Of a stretch of DNA of 64,000 nucleotides, positions 18,974-27,158 are shown piece after piece (within the stretch, counting starts at the first letter, position 1; every line of letters starts with the position of its first letter). The position numbers and the translations under genes were made by a program. Location of the stretch: contig JAJPHC010000002.1 of NCBI GenBank assembly GCA_021325515.1, positions 62,001-126,000 of the forward strand. Reading direction: 5' to 3'. The DNA comes from Acidobacteriota bacterium (lineage in GTDB: Bacteria > Acidobacteriota > Thermoanaerobaculia > Gp7-AA8). Below the pieces are notes generated by a model. The model worked only from the letters and a program-made list of their open reading frames with translations, was not told the DNA's origin and made no database searches.

Positions 18974-19774
18974 ATGAAGAAGCTGATCACGATCGCCATC
19001 CTTGCCGCAGCGATCGGCTGCGCACCGAAGGAGAGCACCACCACCACATCGGAAACCACGTCCACCACCGCAACGGCCGCGACGCAAACGGTCGGTACGG
19101 CACCGCAGAGCGACACCGCCGCAACCGCGGCTACCGCCACGACGGCGACCACCGCCACGACAGCCACGACAACGACCGGAACCGCGACCACCACGGCGCC
19201 GCCGGCCTCTGACAAGAAAGCCGTGGAGAAGGAGAAAAAAGTGTCCAGCAATCCCTACGAAGGAAAGATCGCCGAGATCCACACGGAGAAGGGTGAGATC
19301 GACATCCGCTTCTTCCCCGACGTCGCTCCGAATCACGTCAAGAACTTCATCGATCTCGCGAACAAGGGTTTCTACAACGGGATCCGCTTCCATCGCGTCA
19401 TCGCCGGCTTCATGATCCAGGGCGGCGATCCGAACACGATCTCCGGTCCTCCGTCGACCTGGGGCACGGGCGGTTCTCCGAACAAGCTGAAGGCCGAGTT
19501 CAACAGCGTGCACCACGCGCGCGGCATCGTCTCCGCGGCGCGGACGAATGATCCGAACAGCGCCTCCTCCCAGTTCTTCATCTGTGTGGCCGACGCCGGC
19601 TTCCTCGATCGCCAGTACACCGTCTTCGGCGCGGTGACGAAAGGCATGGACGTTGCGGACAAGATCGTCGAGGCGGCGAAGGGGCAGGAGCTCCCGTCGA
19701 ATCCGGTGAGGATCGAGAAAGTCGTGATTCGCGACGCGAAGACGCCGGAGGAGAAGGCGCCGACACCGAAATGA
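18974..19774 (+). CDS. Lipoprotein cyclophilin-type peptidyl-prolyl isomerase
   Basis: 266 aa with an AGGAGGA ribosome-binding site. Signal peptide with lipobox AIGC (Cys 16). Residues about 19-80 are an unusually pure Thr/Ala linker with TAT-like triplets. The cyclophilin domain follows: EIDIRFFPDVAPNHVKNFIDLANKGFYNGIRFHRVIAGFMIQGGDP carries the catalytic FHRV-type Arg and Gln; later SQFFICVADAGFLDRQYTVFGAV. It should assist folding of envelope proteins in the periplasm, tethered by the flexible linker. The stop overlaps the next gene (ATGA), so it heads a three-gene operon with the kinase and isocitrate dehydrogenase. Confidence 0.92.
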   Translation: MKKLITIAILAAAIGCAPKESTTTTSETTSTTATAATQTVGTAPQSDTAATAATATTATTATTATTTTGTATTTAPPASDKKAVEKEKKVSSNPYEGKIAEIHTEKGEIDIRFFPDVAPNHVKNFIDLANKGFYNGIRFHRVIAGFMIQGGDPNTISGPPSTWGTGGSPNKLKAEFNSVHHARGIVSAARTNDPNSASSQFFICVADAGFLDRQYTVFGAVTKGMDVADKIVEAAKGQELPSNPVRIEKVVIRDAKTPEEKAPTPK

Positions 19775-20688
19775 CGAATTCGCCGTCCGTTCTCCCCGCT
19801 GAAGCCGCCGCATTTCTGCGCGAAAGCGAAGGGGATGACTGGACGGTCGAGCCGCTGGCGGGCGATGCGTCGGTGCGGGCTTACTACCGCATCCGCCGCC
19901 GCGACGGCTCGACGTTGATGCTGGCCTGGTATCCGGCCGAGGTGCGAGGGCAACTCGGCCGGTTTCTCCGCTCGTACGAGGCCGTCTCTCCGCATGCTCC
20001 GGTGCCGCGTCTGCTGCGCGCGGACGGGACGACGGTGCTGCAGAGCGATGCCGGCGACCGGACGCTCTTCGATGTCCTGCATGAGAACCGTGAGCTCGGC
20101 ATCGAGCTGTACCGCCGCGCGATCGGCGTGCTGCGCGATTTTCAGAAGGCTGCGCCGCAGGAGGAGATCAATCCGCCGTTCACCGCGGAGCTCTTCTTCA
20201 ACGAGCTGGAGATGACGCGCGAGTACTACGTGGAGAAGCTGAAGGGAGCGGACGGCGCGCCGCTGGTTTCATGGTTCAAAAGGATTGCCGACAATGTTGC
20301 AGCGCATCCCTACGTTCTATGTCACCGTGATTATCACGGCCAGAATATTCACGTCGTAAATGATGATCTATTTGTGATCGATTATCAGGATCTGAGAATG
20401 GGGCCTGACACCTACGACCTCGCCTCGCTTCTCCGCGACCGCGGCGTGGCCCGCATCCTCGGCGAGCAAACGGAGCTGGAGCTCATCGCCGAGTATGGCC
20501 GCCCCCGCGCGCGGTACTTCGAGACGCTTCTGCAGCGCTCGATCAAGATTCTCGGTACATTTGCGAAGCAGGCGATCGTCCGCGGCCGCCGCCACTACCT
20601 CGAGTTCATCCCGCCGGCGCTGGAGAGCGTGCGGCGCTGCATCCTGGAACTGCCCCAATACAGCGAATTAGGAGACCTGTTGCCATGA
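19771..20688 (+). CDS. AmgK-like aminoglycoside-phosphotransferase-family sugar kinase
   Basis: 305 aa. Kinase hallmarks are a phosphate-binding start (EPLAGDASVRAYYRI), the catalytic loop CHRDYHGQNIHV (Asp, Asn) and the metal-binding IDYQDLRMGPDTYDLASLLRD. The latter is the characteristic segment of AmgK, the anomeric kinase for N-acetylmuramate/N-acetylglucosamine in peptidoglycan recycling. The usual partner MurU nucleotidyltransferase is not adjacent, so the substrate is not certain. It overlaps both neighbours by ATGA, implying tight cotranslation between the cyclophilin and isocitrate dehydrogenase genes. Confidence 0.82.
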   Translation: MTNSPSVLPAEAAAFLRESEGDDWTVEPLAGDASVRAYYRIRRRDGSTLMLAWYPAEVRGQLGRFLRSYEAVSPHAPVPRLLRADGTTVLQSDAGDRTLFDVLHENRELGIELYRRAIGVLRDFQKAAPQEEINPPFTAELFFNELEMTREYYVEKLKGADGAPLVSWFKRIADNVAAHPYVLCHRDYHGQNIHVVNDDLFVIDYQDLRMGPDTYDLASLLRDRGVARILGEQTELELIAEYGRPRARYFETLLQRSIKILGTFAKQAIVRGRRHYLEFIPPALESVRRCILELPQYSELGDLLP

Positions 20689-21710
20689 GTCACGTGATCA
20701 CCCTCCTTCCCGGCGACGGCATCGGCCCGGAAGTCACCGCCTCGGTCGTGGCCATCATCGAGTGCGCCGGCGTCGACATCGAGTGGGAAAAGTACTTCGT
20801 CGGTTCCGAAGCGATCTCGCGTTACGGCGATCCTCTGCCGCCGGAAGTGCTGGAGTCGATTCTGCGCAACAAGGTCGCGTTGAAGGGACCGGTGACGACG
20901 CCGGTCGGAACCGGCTTCGCATCCATCAACGTGCGGCTGCGCAAGGCGCTCGATCTCTACGCGAACCTCCGTCCGGTCAAGTCGATGCCGAACATCATCA
21001 CGCGCTACGAGAACGTCGACGTGATCGTGGTGCGCGAGAACACCGAGGATTTGTACTCGGGGCTGGAGCACGAGGTGGTGCCGGGGGTGGTGGAGTCGCT
21101 GAAGATCATCACCGAGCGCGCCTCGACGCGCATCGCGCGCTTCGCGTTCGAGTACGCGCGCACGCATGGGCGAAAGAAAGTCACCGCCGTGCACAAGGCC
21201 AACATCATGAAGATGTCCGACGGACTCTTCCTGCAGTGCTTCCGCAACGTGGCGAAGGAGTATCCGAACATCGAGGCCGACGACAAGATCATCGACAACC
21301 TCTGCATGCAGCTCGTCGTGAACCCGAATCAGTTCGACGTGCTGCTGCTCGAGAATCTGTATGGCGACATCGTCTCCGATCTCGTCGCGGGCCTCGTCGG
21401 CGGCCTCGGCGTGGTTGCCGGCGCGAACATCGGCGAGAACGGCGCGGTCTTCGAAGCGGTGCACGGCAGCGCGCCCGACATCGCCGGCCAGAACAAGGCG
21501 AACCCGCTGGCGCTGCTGCAATCGGCAGTGCTGATGCTCCATCACATCGGCGAGGGCCGCGCCGCGCAACGCGTGCAGGATGCGATCGTGAAAGTGCTCG
21601 CATCAGGCCCGGAGCAGCGCACGCGCGACATCGGCGGAACAGGAACGACCGCCGATTTCACAGCAGCGATGTGCGAGGCGCTGAGAAAAGGAACGAGAGC
21701 AGGAGATTGA
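20685..21710 (+). CDS. NAD-dependent isocitrate dehydrogenase (isopropylmalate dehydrogenase family)
   Basis: 341 aa. It starts with the nucleotide-binding LLPGDGIGPEVT, then shows VALKGPVTTPVGTGFASINVRLRKALDLYANLRP (substrate phosphorylation-loop Ser region and Arg residues), VVRENTEDLYSGLEH, KANIMKMSDGLF, NLYGDIVSDLVAGLVGGLG and the cofactor region EAVHGSAPDIAGQNKANP. The sequence ASINVRLRK and HGSAPDIAG favour an NAD-linked isocitrate dehydrogenase over isopropylmalate dehydrogenase, though a homoisocitrate-type specificity is not excluded. It is the last gene of the cyclophilin/AmgK-like operon; a long inverted array begins at its stop codon. Confidence 0.85.
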   Translation: MSHVITLLPGDGIGPEVTASVVAIIECAGVDIEWEKYFVGSEAISRYGDPLPPEVLESILRNKVALKGPVTTPVGTGFASINVRLRKALDLYANLRPVKSMPNIITRYENVDVIVVRENTEDLYSGLEHEVVPGVVESLKIITERASTRIARFAFEYARTHGRKKVTAVHKANIMKMSDGLFLQCFRNVAKEYPNIEADDKIIDNLCMQLVVNPNQFDVLLLENLYGDIVSDLVAGLVGGLGVVAGANIGENGAVFEAVHGSAPDIAGQNKANPLALLQSAVLMLHHIGEGRAAQRVQDAIVKVLASGPEQRTRDIGGTGTTADFTAAMCEALRKGTRAGD

Positions 21711-21867
21711 TGGGATGGGAGAATGGGACGGATGGGACGGATAGGACGGATGGGACGGATGGGACGGATAGGACCTATGGGACCTATGGGACCTATGGGA
21801 CCTATAGGCGGAGCCCGATGCTACCCATAGGTCCCATAGGTCCTATAGGTCCCATTCGTCCCATCCC
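21711..21867. repeat. Inverted TGGGACGGA/TGGGACCTA nonamer arrays
   Basis: Left arm (21711-21808) has about ten tandem 9-mers, first TGGGACGGA/TAGGACGGA and then TGGGACCTA. After a 16-nt spacer the right arm (from 21824) runs in the opposite sense (CCATAGGTCCCATAGG, then CATTCGTCCCATCCCA). The outer ends TGGGATGGGA and TCCCATCCCA pair. No ORF lies inside. The right end supplies the CCC upstream of, and abuts, the ATG of the DUF309 gene. Similar elements are at 42674, 52298 and 56679. Confidence 0.88.
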
Positions 21868-22236
21868 ATGTTCAAAGAAAAACTGCTCGAAGGCCTTGCG
21901 CACTTCAATCACCAGGAGTTCTGGGAAGCCCATGAGAGCTGGGAAGTTCTCTGGCTCGAGTCGGAGACGGACCTTCACCAGTATCTTCAGGGGCTCATCC
22001 AGCTTGCGGCGGCGTATCACCATGTGAAGCGCGGAACGACGCGCGGCGCGATCCGTCTTTTCGATGCGGCGCTTGCGAAACTCGGTGCGTTTCCTACGGT
22101 GCACTGCGGCATTGATCGTGCTTCGGCAGTCGCCGCGGCAGGACGCGATCGCGAGCGCCTAGTCCGCGGCGAAGAGGCGGGTGAATTTCCGTCGCTCGAA
22201 ATCGCCAGCGAAGTGCCGCAGCTTGAATCGTGGTGA
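21868..22236 (+). CDS. DUF309 family protein
   Basis: 122 aa. FNHQEFWEAHESWEVLWLESETDLHQYLQGLIQLAAAYHHVKRGTTRGAIRLFDAALAKL contains the DUF309 hallmark FxxxxFWEAHExWE with conserved histidines and an all-helical fold. No biochemical function is established for the family. The ATG touches the right arm of the nonamer repeat and has no Shine-Dalgarno sequence, so translation must initiate next to a potential RNA hairpin. It is followed after 54 bp by the AhbA-AhbB gene. Confidence 0.8.
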   Translation: MFKEKLLEGLAHFNHQEFWEAHESWEVLWLESETDLHQYLQGLIQLAAAYHHVKRGTTRGAIRLFDAALAKLGAFPTVHCGIDRASAVAAAGRDRERLVRGEEAGEFPSLEIASEVPQLESW

Positions 22237-22290
22237 GATACAATTCCCGTTGTCTCCACCACGTCACCTCACGTACACGCGAGGATCCGT

Positions 22291-23295
22291 ATGCAGGACA
22301 TCGATCAACGGGACCGGGAGCTGCTGGGAGCCCTGCAAGGTGAAATCCCCCTGGTGTCCACTCCTTTCGCTGTCGTCGGTCAGATGATCGACATGTCGGA
22401 GAAAGAAGTGATCAAGCGCACCGAGCGTCTGAAGCGCGACGGGATCGTGAAGCAGATCTCCGCGCAGTTCGACACGCGGGCGCTGGGCTATCGCTCCTGT
22501 CTCGTCGCGGCGCGCGTTCACCCCGATCACATCGATGAGCGTGCGAATGTCATCAGCGCGCATCCGGGCGTGACGCAGAACTACCGGCGCAATCACGATC
22601 TGAATCTCTGGTTCACGATCGCGGTCGGCCCGACCTCGCGCGCAGGTCTCGACAGAACGATCGAGCTCCTCGGCGAAGAAGCGGAGTGCGATACGATCCG
22701 CCGTCTGCCGACGCTGAAGACCTACAAAGGCAGCGGCTACGACGCCGAGCATGAAGTGCATGGCGAGTTCGTGATGCCGAGTGCTGCGGAGATCGAGACC
22801 GTGCGGCTGCTGCAGCGCGACATCCCTCTGCAGCCGCGGCCGTTCGATGTGATGGCGCGTGCGGCGAGCATCGCCGCGGAAGATCTGCTCGCCGCTGCCC
22901 GCGCCCTGCAGGCGCGCGGCCAGATGCGGAAGTTCACGGCGTCGATCGCGACGCGCAAGCCGGGCTTCTCCGCGAGCGCGATGGGTGTCTGGATCGTCCC
23001 GCAGGAGAAGGCCGACGATTTCGGCGCGCAGATGTCGCAGAACCGCTCCGTGTCGCACTGCTATCTGCGGCCGACCTACGACGACTGGCCGTACAACCTC
23101 TACACGATCGTGCACGGCCGTTCGGTCGATGAGTGCGAGTCGATCATCAACGATCTCGCGATCGACACCGGCCTCTCCGACAAGCAGGCGCTCTATCCGA
23201 CACGCGAATACAAGAAGGCGAAGCTGTCCTTCTTCGCGCGCGAGGCGGAGGAGTGGGAAGCTGCGCACCTGCCGGCACGCGCCGCCGCTTCCTGA
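22291..23295 (+). CDS. Siroheme decarboxylase, fused AhbA-AhbB (NirDL-like, Lrp/AsnC fold)
   Basis: 334 aa consisting of two tandem Lrp/AsnC-like halves, each with an N-terminal winged-helix (DQRDRELLGALQGEIPLVSTPFAVVGQMIDMSEKEVIKRTERL; EIETVRLLQRDIPLQPRPFDVMARAASIAAEDLLAAARAL) and a RAM-like beta domain (GVTQNYRRNHDLNLWFTIAV; SVSHCYLRPTYDDWPYNLYTIVHG). The N-Y-R-R/H-x-Y pairing and DLNLWFT/DWPYNLYT motifs identify siroheme decarboxylases. These make 12,18-didecarboxysiroheme for the Ahb haem pathway or for haem d1. In most organisms AhbA and AhbB are separate; fusions are known for NirDL. No other tetrapyrrole gene is in the window. Confidence 0.87.
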   Translation: MQDIDQRDRELLGALQGEIPLVSTPFAVVGQMIDMSEKEVIKRTERLKRDGIVKQISAQFDTRALGYRSCLVAARVHPDHIDERANVISAHPGVTQNYRRNHDLNLWFTIAVGPTSRAGLDRTIELLGEEAECDTIRRLPTLKTYKGSGYDAEHEVHGEFVMPSAAEIETVRLLQRDIPLQPRPFDVMARAASIAAEDLLAAARALQARGQMRKFTASIATRKPGFSASAMGVWIVPQEKADDFGAQMSQNRSVSHCYLRPTYDDWPYNLYTIVHGRSVDECESIINDLAIDTGLSDKQALYPTREYKKAKLSFFAREAEEWEAAHLPARAAAS

Positions 23296-23339
23296 TTTCG
23301 AAACACGACCGTGTTGCACTCTCCGCCGTAGTTCCCCAC

Positions 23340-25475
23340 ATGCGGCTGCTGCGGCTCCTGGTCATATCCGCGATCGCTGTTCCGGCGTTCGGCCTCACCG
23401 GACGAGTGCTCGACTCGACCGGCGCGGCGCTCCCGGGTGTGACCATCGTGGCGACGAGTGCCGGGCGGGCATTCGTCGTTACGACGGAGCGCAGCGGCCG
23501 CTACTCTCTCGATCTCGTGGCGGGAACGTACGATGTCGCGTTCAGCCTCGCGAATTTCGCGACCGTGAGCATGTCCGGCGTCGACGCGAATGCGACGAAG
23601 GACGTGACGCTCGCGCTCACGAGTGGAGCGGAGGTCGTCGTTGCCGCCGACGAAGAAAAGGACCTGCTGGGCGTCGCAACGTCGGCCAGCGAGGGCGTCG
23701 TCACGGAAAAGCGGATCGAAAGCCGTCCCTATCAACGCGCGGGCGAGATTCTCGAGACCGTGCCGGGGGTCGTGATCAGCCAGCACAGCGGCGAAGGGAA
23801 GGCGAATCAGTACTACCTTCGCGGATTCAATCTCGATCACGGCACCGACATCGCGATCAGCGTTGCCGGTGTGCCCGTCAACATGCCGACGCACGCGCAT
23901 GGTCAGGGCTACGCCGATACGAACTTCGTGATCCCCGAGCTTCTCAGCGATGTGCAGTACCGGAAGGGACCGTACTTTGCGGAGGAAGGAGACTTTGCGA
24001 GCGCGGGCGCGGTGAGCATCGATTACCGCAGCATGCTCGAGAAGCCTGTCACGCTGCTCGAACGCGGGATGTTCGGCTACGACCGTGCACTCGCCGCCGC
24101 CTCGTCGGAGGCCGGCGAGGGCGTGCTGCTCTTCGCATTCGAAGCGGCGCGCAATCGCGGTCCGTGGAAAACGCCCGACGACTATCGCCGTTTGAACGGC
24201 GTCCTGCGCTACTCCACGAAGACGTTCAGCGTGACCGGCATGGCCTACGACGGCCGCTGGAACGCGACGGACCAGATTCCTGAGCGATCGGTCGCCGCCG
24301 GCGCACTCTCACGCTACGGTGCGGTCGATCCGACCGACGGCGGCTCGTCGTCGCGGTATTCACTCGCGGCCTCCTGGCAGCGCGATGAGGAGGGACACCA
24401 TACGCAGATCACCGCCTATGGCCTGCGTTACCGCCTCGATCTCTTCTCCAACTTCACCTACTTTCTCGACGATCCCGTCCATGGCGATCAGTTCGAGCAG
24501 AGCGACGATCGCCTGGTCATGGGCATGAGTGCAGCGCATCGTTGGGCTGCGATGGGCAGCGAGAACTCCGTCGGCGTTCAAGTGCGGGAAGACGACATTC
24601 ATCGCGTCGGGCTCTTTCACACCGTTGCACGGCAGAGGCTCGGCACGGAGAGGAACGATTCGATTCGGGAGCTGACTGCAGGTGTGTTCGCGCAGTCGGC
24701 GACGCAATGGCGTTCTCATCTTCGGACGACCATCGGCATTCGTGCCGATCACAACGTCACTTCGATCGTGAATCCGAAGTTGAGCGTGATCGCAGGACCC
24801 TGGCGGCAGACCGAGGTTTATCTGAATGCGGGAGGAGGCTTTCATAGCAACGACGCGCGATCGCCGGACCGCACGCTCGTGCGGACGAGAGGTGAGGAGA
24901 TCGGCGTCCGCACCACACCGCTGCCGCGCCTCCATGTCACGGCGACGCTCTGGCGTCTCGGCATTGCCTCCGAGCTCGTGTTTGCGGGGGATTCGGGAAC
25001 GACGCAGCCGAGCCTCGCGAGCCGCCGCACCGGCGTGGAGCTCTGGTCGTCCTGCGATCTCGCGAAGCATCTCGTGCTCGATGCCGAGTACGCGCGCTCG
25101 CATGCGCGTTTCGTGAACGGCGATCACATCCCCGGTGCCGTGGAAGGGGTCGCGACGGCGGGACTCGCGCTGGCGGATGCGGGGCGCTTCTCCGGAGAAT
25201 TGCGTTACCGCTACTTTGGCCCGCGGCCGCTCATCGAAGACAACAGCGTGCGTTCGAGCTCATCGCATCTCGTGAGTGCGCGCACCGGATACAGCCTCGG
25301 GCGCGGTGTGCAGTTGAACATCGACGTCTTCAATCTACTCAACGCGAAGGCTTCGGATGTCGACTACTTCTACGTTTCGCGATTGCGCAACGAACCAGCC
25401 GGCGGCGTCCCGGACGTGCATTTTCATCCTGTGGAGAAGCGCGCGATTCGAGCCGGCGTGAGGTGGGAGCTATAG
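23340..25475 (+). CDS. TonB-dependent outer-membrane receptor
   Basis: 711 aa from ATG 23340, with a signal peptide (MRLLRLLVISAIAVPAFG). A carboxypeptidase-regulatory-like domain (GRVLDSTGAALPGVTIVATSAG...SGRYSLDLVAGTYDVAF) precedes the plug (residues about 105-230: GVVTEKRIESRPYQRAGEILETVPGVVISQHSGEGKANQYYLRGFNLDHG...GHGQGYADTNFVIPELL) and a 22-strand-type barrel that ends in GVRWEL. The domain order is common in Acidobacteriota and Bacteroidota. The ligand is not deducible; no cofactor or siderophore gene lies beside it. It follows the AhbAB gene after 44 bp. Confidence 0.9.
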   Translation: MRLLRLLVISAIAVPAFGLTGRVLDSTGAALPGVTIVATSAGRAFVVTTERSGRYSLDLVAGTYDVAFSLANFATVSMSGVDANATKDVTLALTSGAEVVVAADEEKDLLGVATSASEGVVTEKRIESRPYQRAGEILETVPGVVISQHSGEGKANQYYLRGFNLDHGTDIAISVAGVPVNMPTHAHGQGYADTNFVIPELLSDVQYRKGPYFAEEGDFASAGAVSIDYRSMLEKPVTLLERGMFGYDRALAAASSEAGEGVLLFAFEAARNRGPWKTPDDYRRLNGVLRYSTKTFSVTGMAYDGRWNATDQIPERSVAAGALSRYGAVDPTDGGSSSRYSLAASWQRDEEGHHTQITAYGLRYRLDLFSNFTYFLDDPVHGDQFEQSDDRLVMGMSAAHRWAAMGSENSVGVQVREDDIHRVGLFHTVARQRLGTERNDSIRELTAGVFAQSATQWRSHLRTTIGIRADHNVTSIVNPKLSVIAGPWRQTEVYLNAGGGFHSNDARSPDRTLVRTRGEEIGVRTTPLPRLHVTATLWRLGIASELVFAGDSGTTQPSLASRRTGVELWSSCDLAKHLVLDAEYARSHARFVNGDHIPGAVEGVATAGLALADAGRFSGELRYRYFGPRPLIEDNSVRSSSSHLVSARTGYSLGRGVQLNIDVFNLLNAKASDVDYFYVSRLRNEPAGGVPDVHFHPVEKRAIRAGVRWEL

Positions 25476-25534
25476 GGAGCGCGGACGTCCCGTCCGCAGT
25501 CGACGGACGTCCCGTCCGGGGGCAAGCGATCACG
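25476..25534. repeat. REP-like hairpins with the RAYT-type GCGGACG stem
   Basis: GGGAGC followed by GCGGACG, TCC and CGTCCGC (25481-25497) forms a 7-bp hairpin. A second related inverted repeat (GACGGACGTCCCGTCC) follows. The stem is the same as in the RAYT cassette ends at 5576 and 6235 and the hairpin at 32850. It lies between the convergent TonB-receptor and TetR genes and could end both transcripts. Confidence 0.75.
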
Positions 25535-26191
25535 TCACGCAATCAGCTTCAGTAGACAAGCCTGCAGCTCCGCGGCGAAGTCGATCTTCATGGCCGAGAG
25601 GCGCGAATCGGAATCGAGGACTGCGGCGATTGCCGGCGACGGCTCCGCCATCTGCGAGAGGCCGACGACCAGCGCATGCGCGCGAAGAAAGAAGCGAAGA
25701 CCCTCGCCGCGCTGCATCGCGAGCACGGTTTCCGTTTTCGCGGCGGGAGCGGCGAGGAGCTCGGCGAGTCTCAGCTTGAATGCGAGCGCCGCTTCTTCGC
25801 CGACGTTGCGCTCGAGGACGGCGTGCAGGAGCGAGAGCAGCTTGCGCAGACGCGGCCGCGCGCCGAGTTGCAACGCGATCGCCTGGCAGAGCCGTGATGC
25901 GCGGCGCGACGGAGCCGCGTGCTCGAGCCGGTCCAGCTCCGCGCCGATCTCGGCGAGCCACGATTCGAGCTCTGCGATGAGCAGGTCGAGAAACAACGCC
26001 TCCTTCGTCGTGTAGTAGCGATACGCCGTTCCCTTCGCGAGACCGGCACGCTGGGCCAGCAGCGACATCGTGAAGCCGTCCCACCCCTTCTCGTCGAACG
26101 CGGAGCGCGCAACGTCCATGATCTGATCGCGGCGCTGGTCCTTCTGCTCGGGCTGCCGCGCGCGTACGAATGCGATCTTTCTGCGAGGCAT
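25535..26191 (-). CDS. TetR-family transcriptional regulator
   Basis: 218 aa from ATG 26191, overlapping the stop of the upstream SDR gene by one base (TGATG). The N-terminal helix-turn-helix is typical: QIMDVARSAFDEKGWDGFTMSLLAQRAGLAKGTAYRYYTTKEALFLDLL. The C-terminal ligand domain is helical and variable. It is cotranscribed with the SDR gene, and two matching palindromes lie immediately upstream of that gene, so it very probably represses its own operon and is relieved by an unknown ligand. Confidence 0.92.
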   Translation of the reverse strand: MPRRKIAFVRARQPEQKDQRRDQIMDVARSAFDEKGWDGFTMSLLAQRAGLAKGTAYRYYTTKEALFLDLLIAELESWLAEIGAELDRLEHAAPSRRASRLCQAIALQLGARPRLRKLLSLLHAVLERNVGEEAALAFKLRLAELLAAPAAKTETVLAMQRGEGLRFFLRAHALVVGLSQMAEPSPAIAAVLDSDSRLSAMKIDFAAELQACLLKLIA

Positions 26192-27030
26192 CAGCGCCCC
26201 GCGCCCGGTTGTGGGTAGCTGCCGCGCAGCATCCGATCCCATCCGCGATCGCCCAGCAGACGGCGGAGGTTCATGAAGAGCCGCGCAGAAGCCGTGACGC
26301 GGTAACGCGGCTTCGGCCTCGCCGTCTCGAGCGCGTGACGAATCGCGCGGGCGACATCCGCGGGCTCGCCTCCCAGTTTCGAAAGCCATCCCTTCACGTA
26401 CACCTCGTTCGTGGAGCGCGCGACTTCCTTTTCGAACTGCTCGTACGGTCCGCTGGCGATGTTCATGTGCTCCATGACGGCGTCGCTGAAGCCCGAGCGG
26501 ATGAGCCCCGGCTGGATCAGCACGACGTCGATGCCGAAGCCGTGAACCTCGAAGCGAAGCGCGTCGGAGATGGCTTCCAGCGCGTACTTCGTCGCGTGAT
26601 AGATCCCGCCGCCGGGGAACGTCAGCTGCCCGCCCATCGAACCGAGGTTGATGATGCGGCCGCGGCGGCGGGCGCGCATCGCGGGGAGGACGAGCTGCGT
26701 GAGGCGGACGAGCCCGAAGACATTCGTCTCGAACTGTTTTCGCACCGCGGCGATCGGGATCGTCTCGATGGCGCCCGACTGGCTGTAGCCGGCGTTGTTC
26801 ACCAGCGCATCGACGCCGCCCTCGGCCTCGACCGCGGCGACGGCGGCCGCCATCGATGCTTCGTCTGTGACGTCGAGTGGGAGCGTGCGGCAGCCGGCGG
26901 CACGGAGATCCTCGAGCGTCTCGATGCGGCGTGCGGTGGCCCAGACGGTCCAGCCCTGCCGTTGCAGTTCGAGCGCTGTTGCGTGGCCGATCCCGGAGGA
27001 GCAGCCGGTGATGAGAACGTTGCGATTCAT
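26191..27030 (-). CDS. Short-chain dehydrogenase/reductase
   Basis: 279 aa classical SDR: cofactor motif TGCSSGIG, NNAG in VDALVNNAGYSQSG, catalytic Ser in LGSMGG, YHATK for the YxxxK pair, and QPGLIRSGF after it. The order and length match NAD(P)-dependent oxidoreductases acting on short- or medium-size alcohols/ketones. The start is followed directly upstream by two operator palindromes. The gene forms an operon with the TetR regulator. The actual substrate is unknown. Confidence 0.9.
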   Translation of the reverse strand: MNRNVLITGCSSGIGHATALELQRQGWTVWATARRIETLEDLRAAGCRTLPLDVTDEASMAAAVAAVEAEGGVDALVNNAGYSQSGAIETIPIAAVRKQFETNVFGLVRLTQLVLPAMRARRRGRIINLGSMGGQLTFPGGGIYHATKYALEAISDALRFEVHGFGIDVVLIQPGLIRSGFSDAVMEHMNIASGPYEQFEKEVARSTNEVYVKGWLSKLGGEPADVARAIRHALETARPKPRYRVTASARLFMNLRRLLGDRGWDRMLRGSYPQPGAGR

Positions 27031-27072
27031 AAGTGACCCTCGGTCATTACTATAAGTGACCGCTGGTCACAT
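27031..27072. promoter_or_regulatory. Twin TetR-type operators for the SDR-tetR operon
   Basis: Two near-identical palindromes with 6-bp arms and 3-bp centres, GTGACC-CTC-GGTCAT (27033-27047) and GTGACC-GCT-GGTCAC (27056-27070), with centres 23 bp apart, about two helical turns. Each is embedded in an AAGTGACC context. They abut the SDR start codon and probably bind two dimers of the TetR protein cooperatively; the DUF47-PiT operon starts on the other side. Confidence 0.8.
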
Positions 27073-27158
27073 GTCAAGTCCATGGAGTGGGCCCGGCTCA
27101 TTTACATCGACATCACATCCCCGTAGAATTCGCGCGCTTCGGACAGGAGGCAGCACAA

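Noticed and set aside
18918-19251. N-terminal extension of the hydrolase with a Val/Ala-rich hydrophobic run
   Set aside because: It is the antisense of the Thr/Ala codons in the cyclophilin linker; a proper signal peptide starts at 18918.
21711-21867. Nonamer arrays as a CRISPR array
   Set aside because: Units are 9 bp with no spacers, and the array turns into its own reverse complement; no cas gene is present.
22235-22256. GAGATACAA/TTGTCTC partial palindrome before the AhbAB gene as an operator
   Set aside because: The arms need a bulge to pair and no repressor or second copy supports it.
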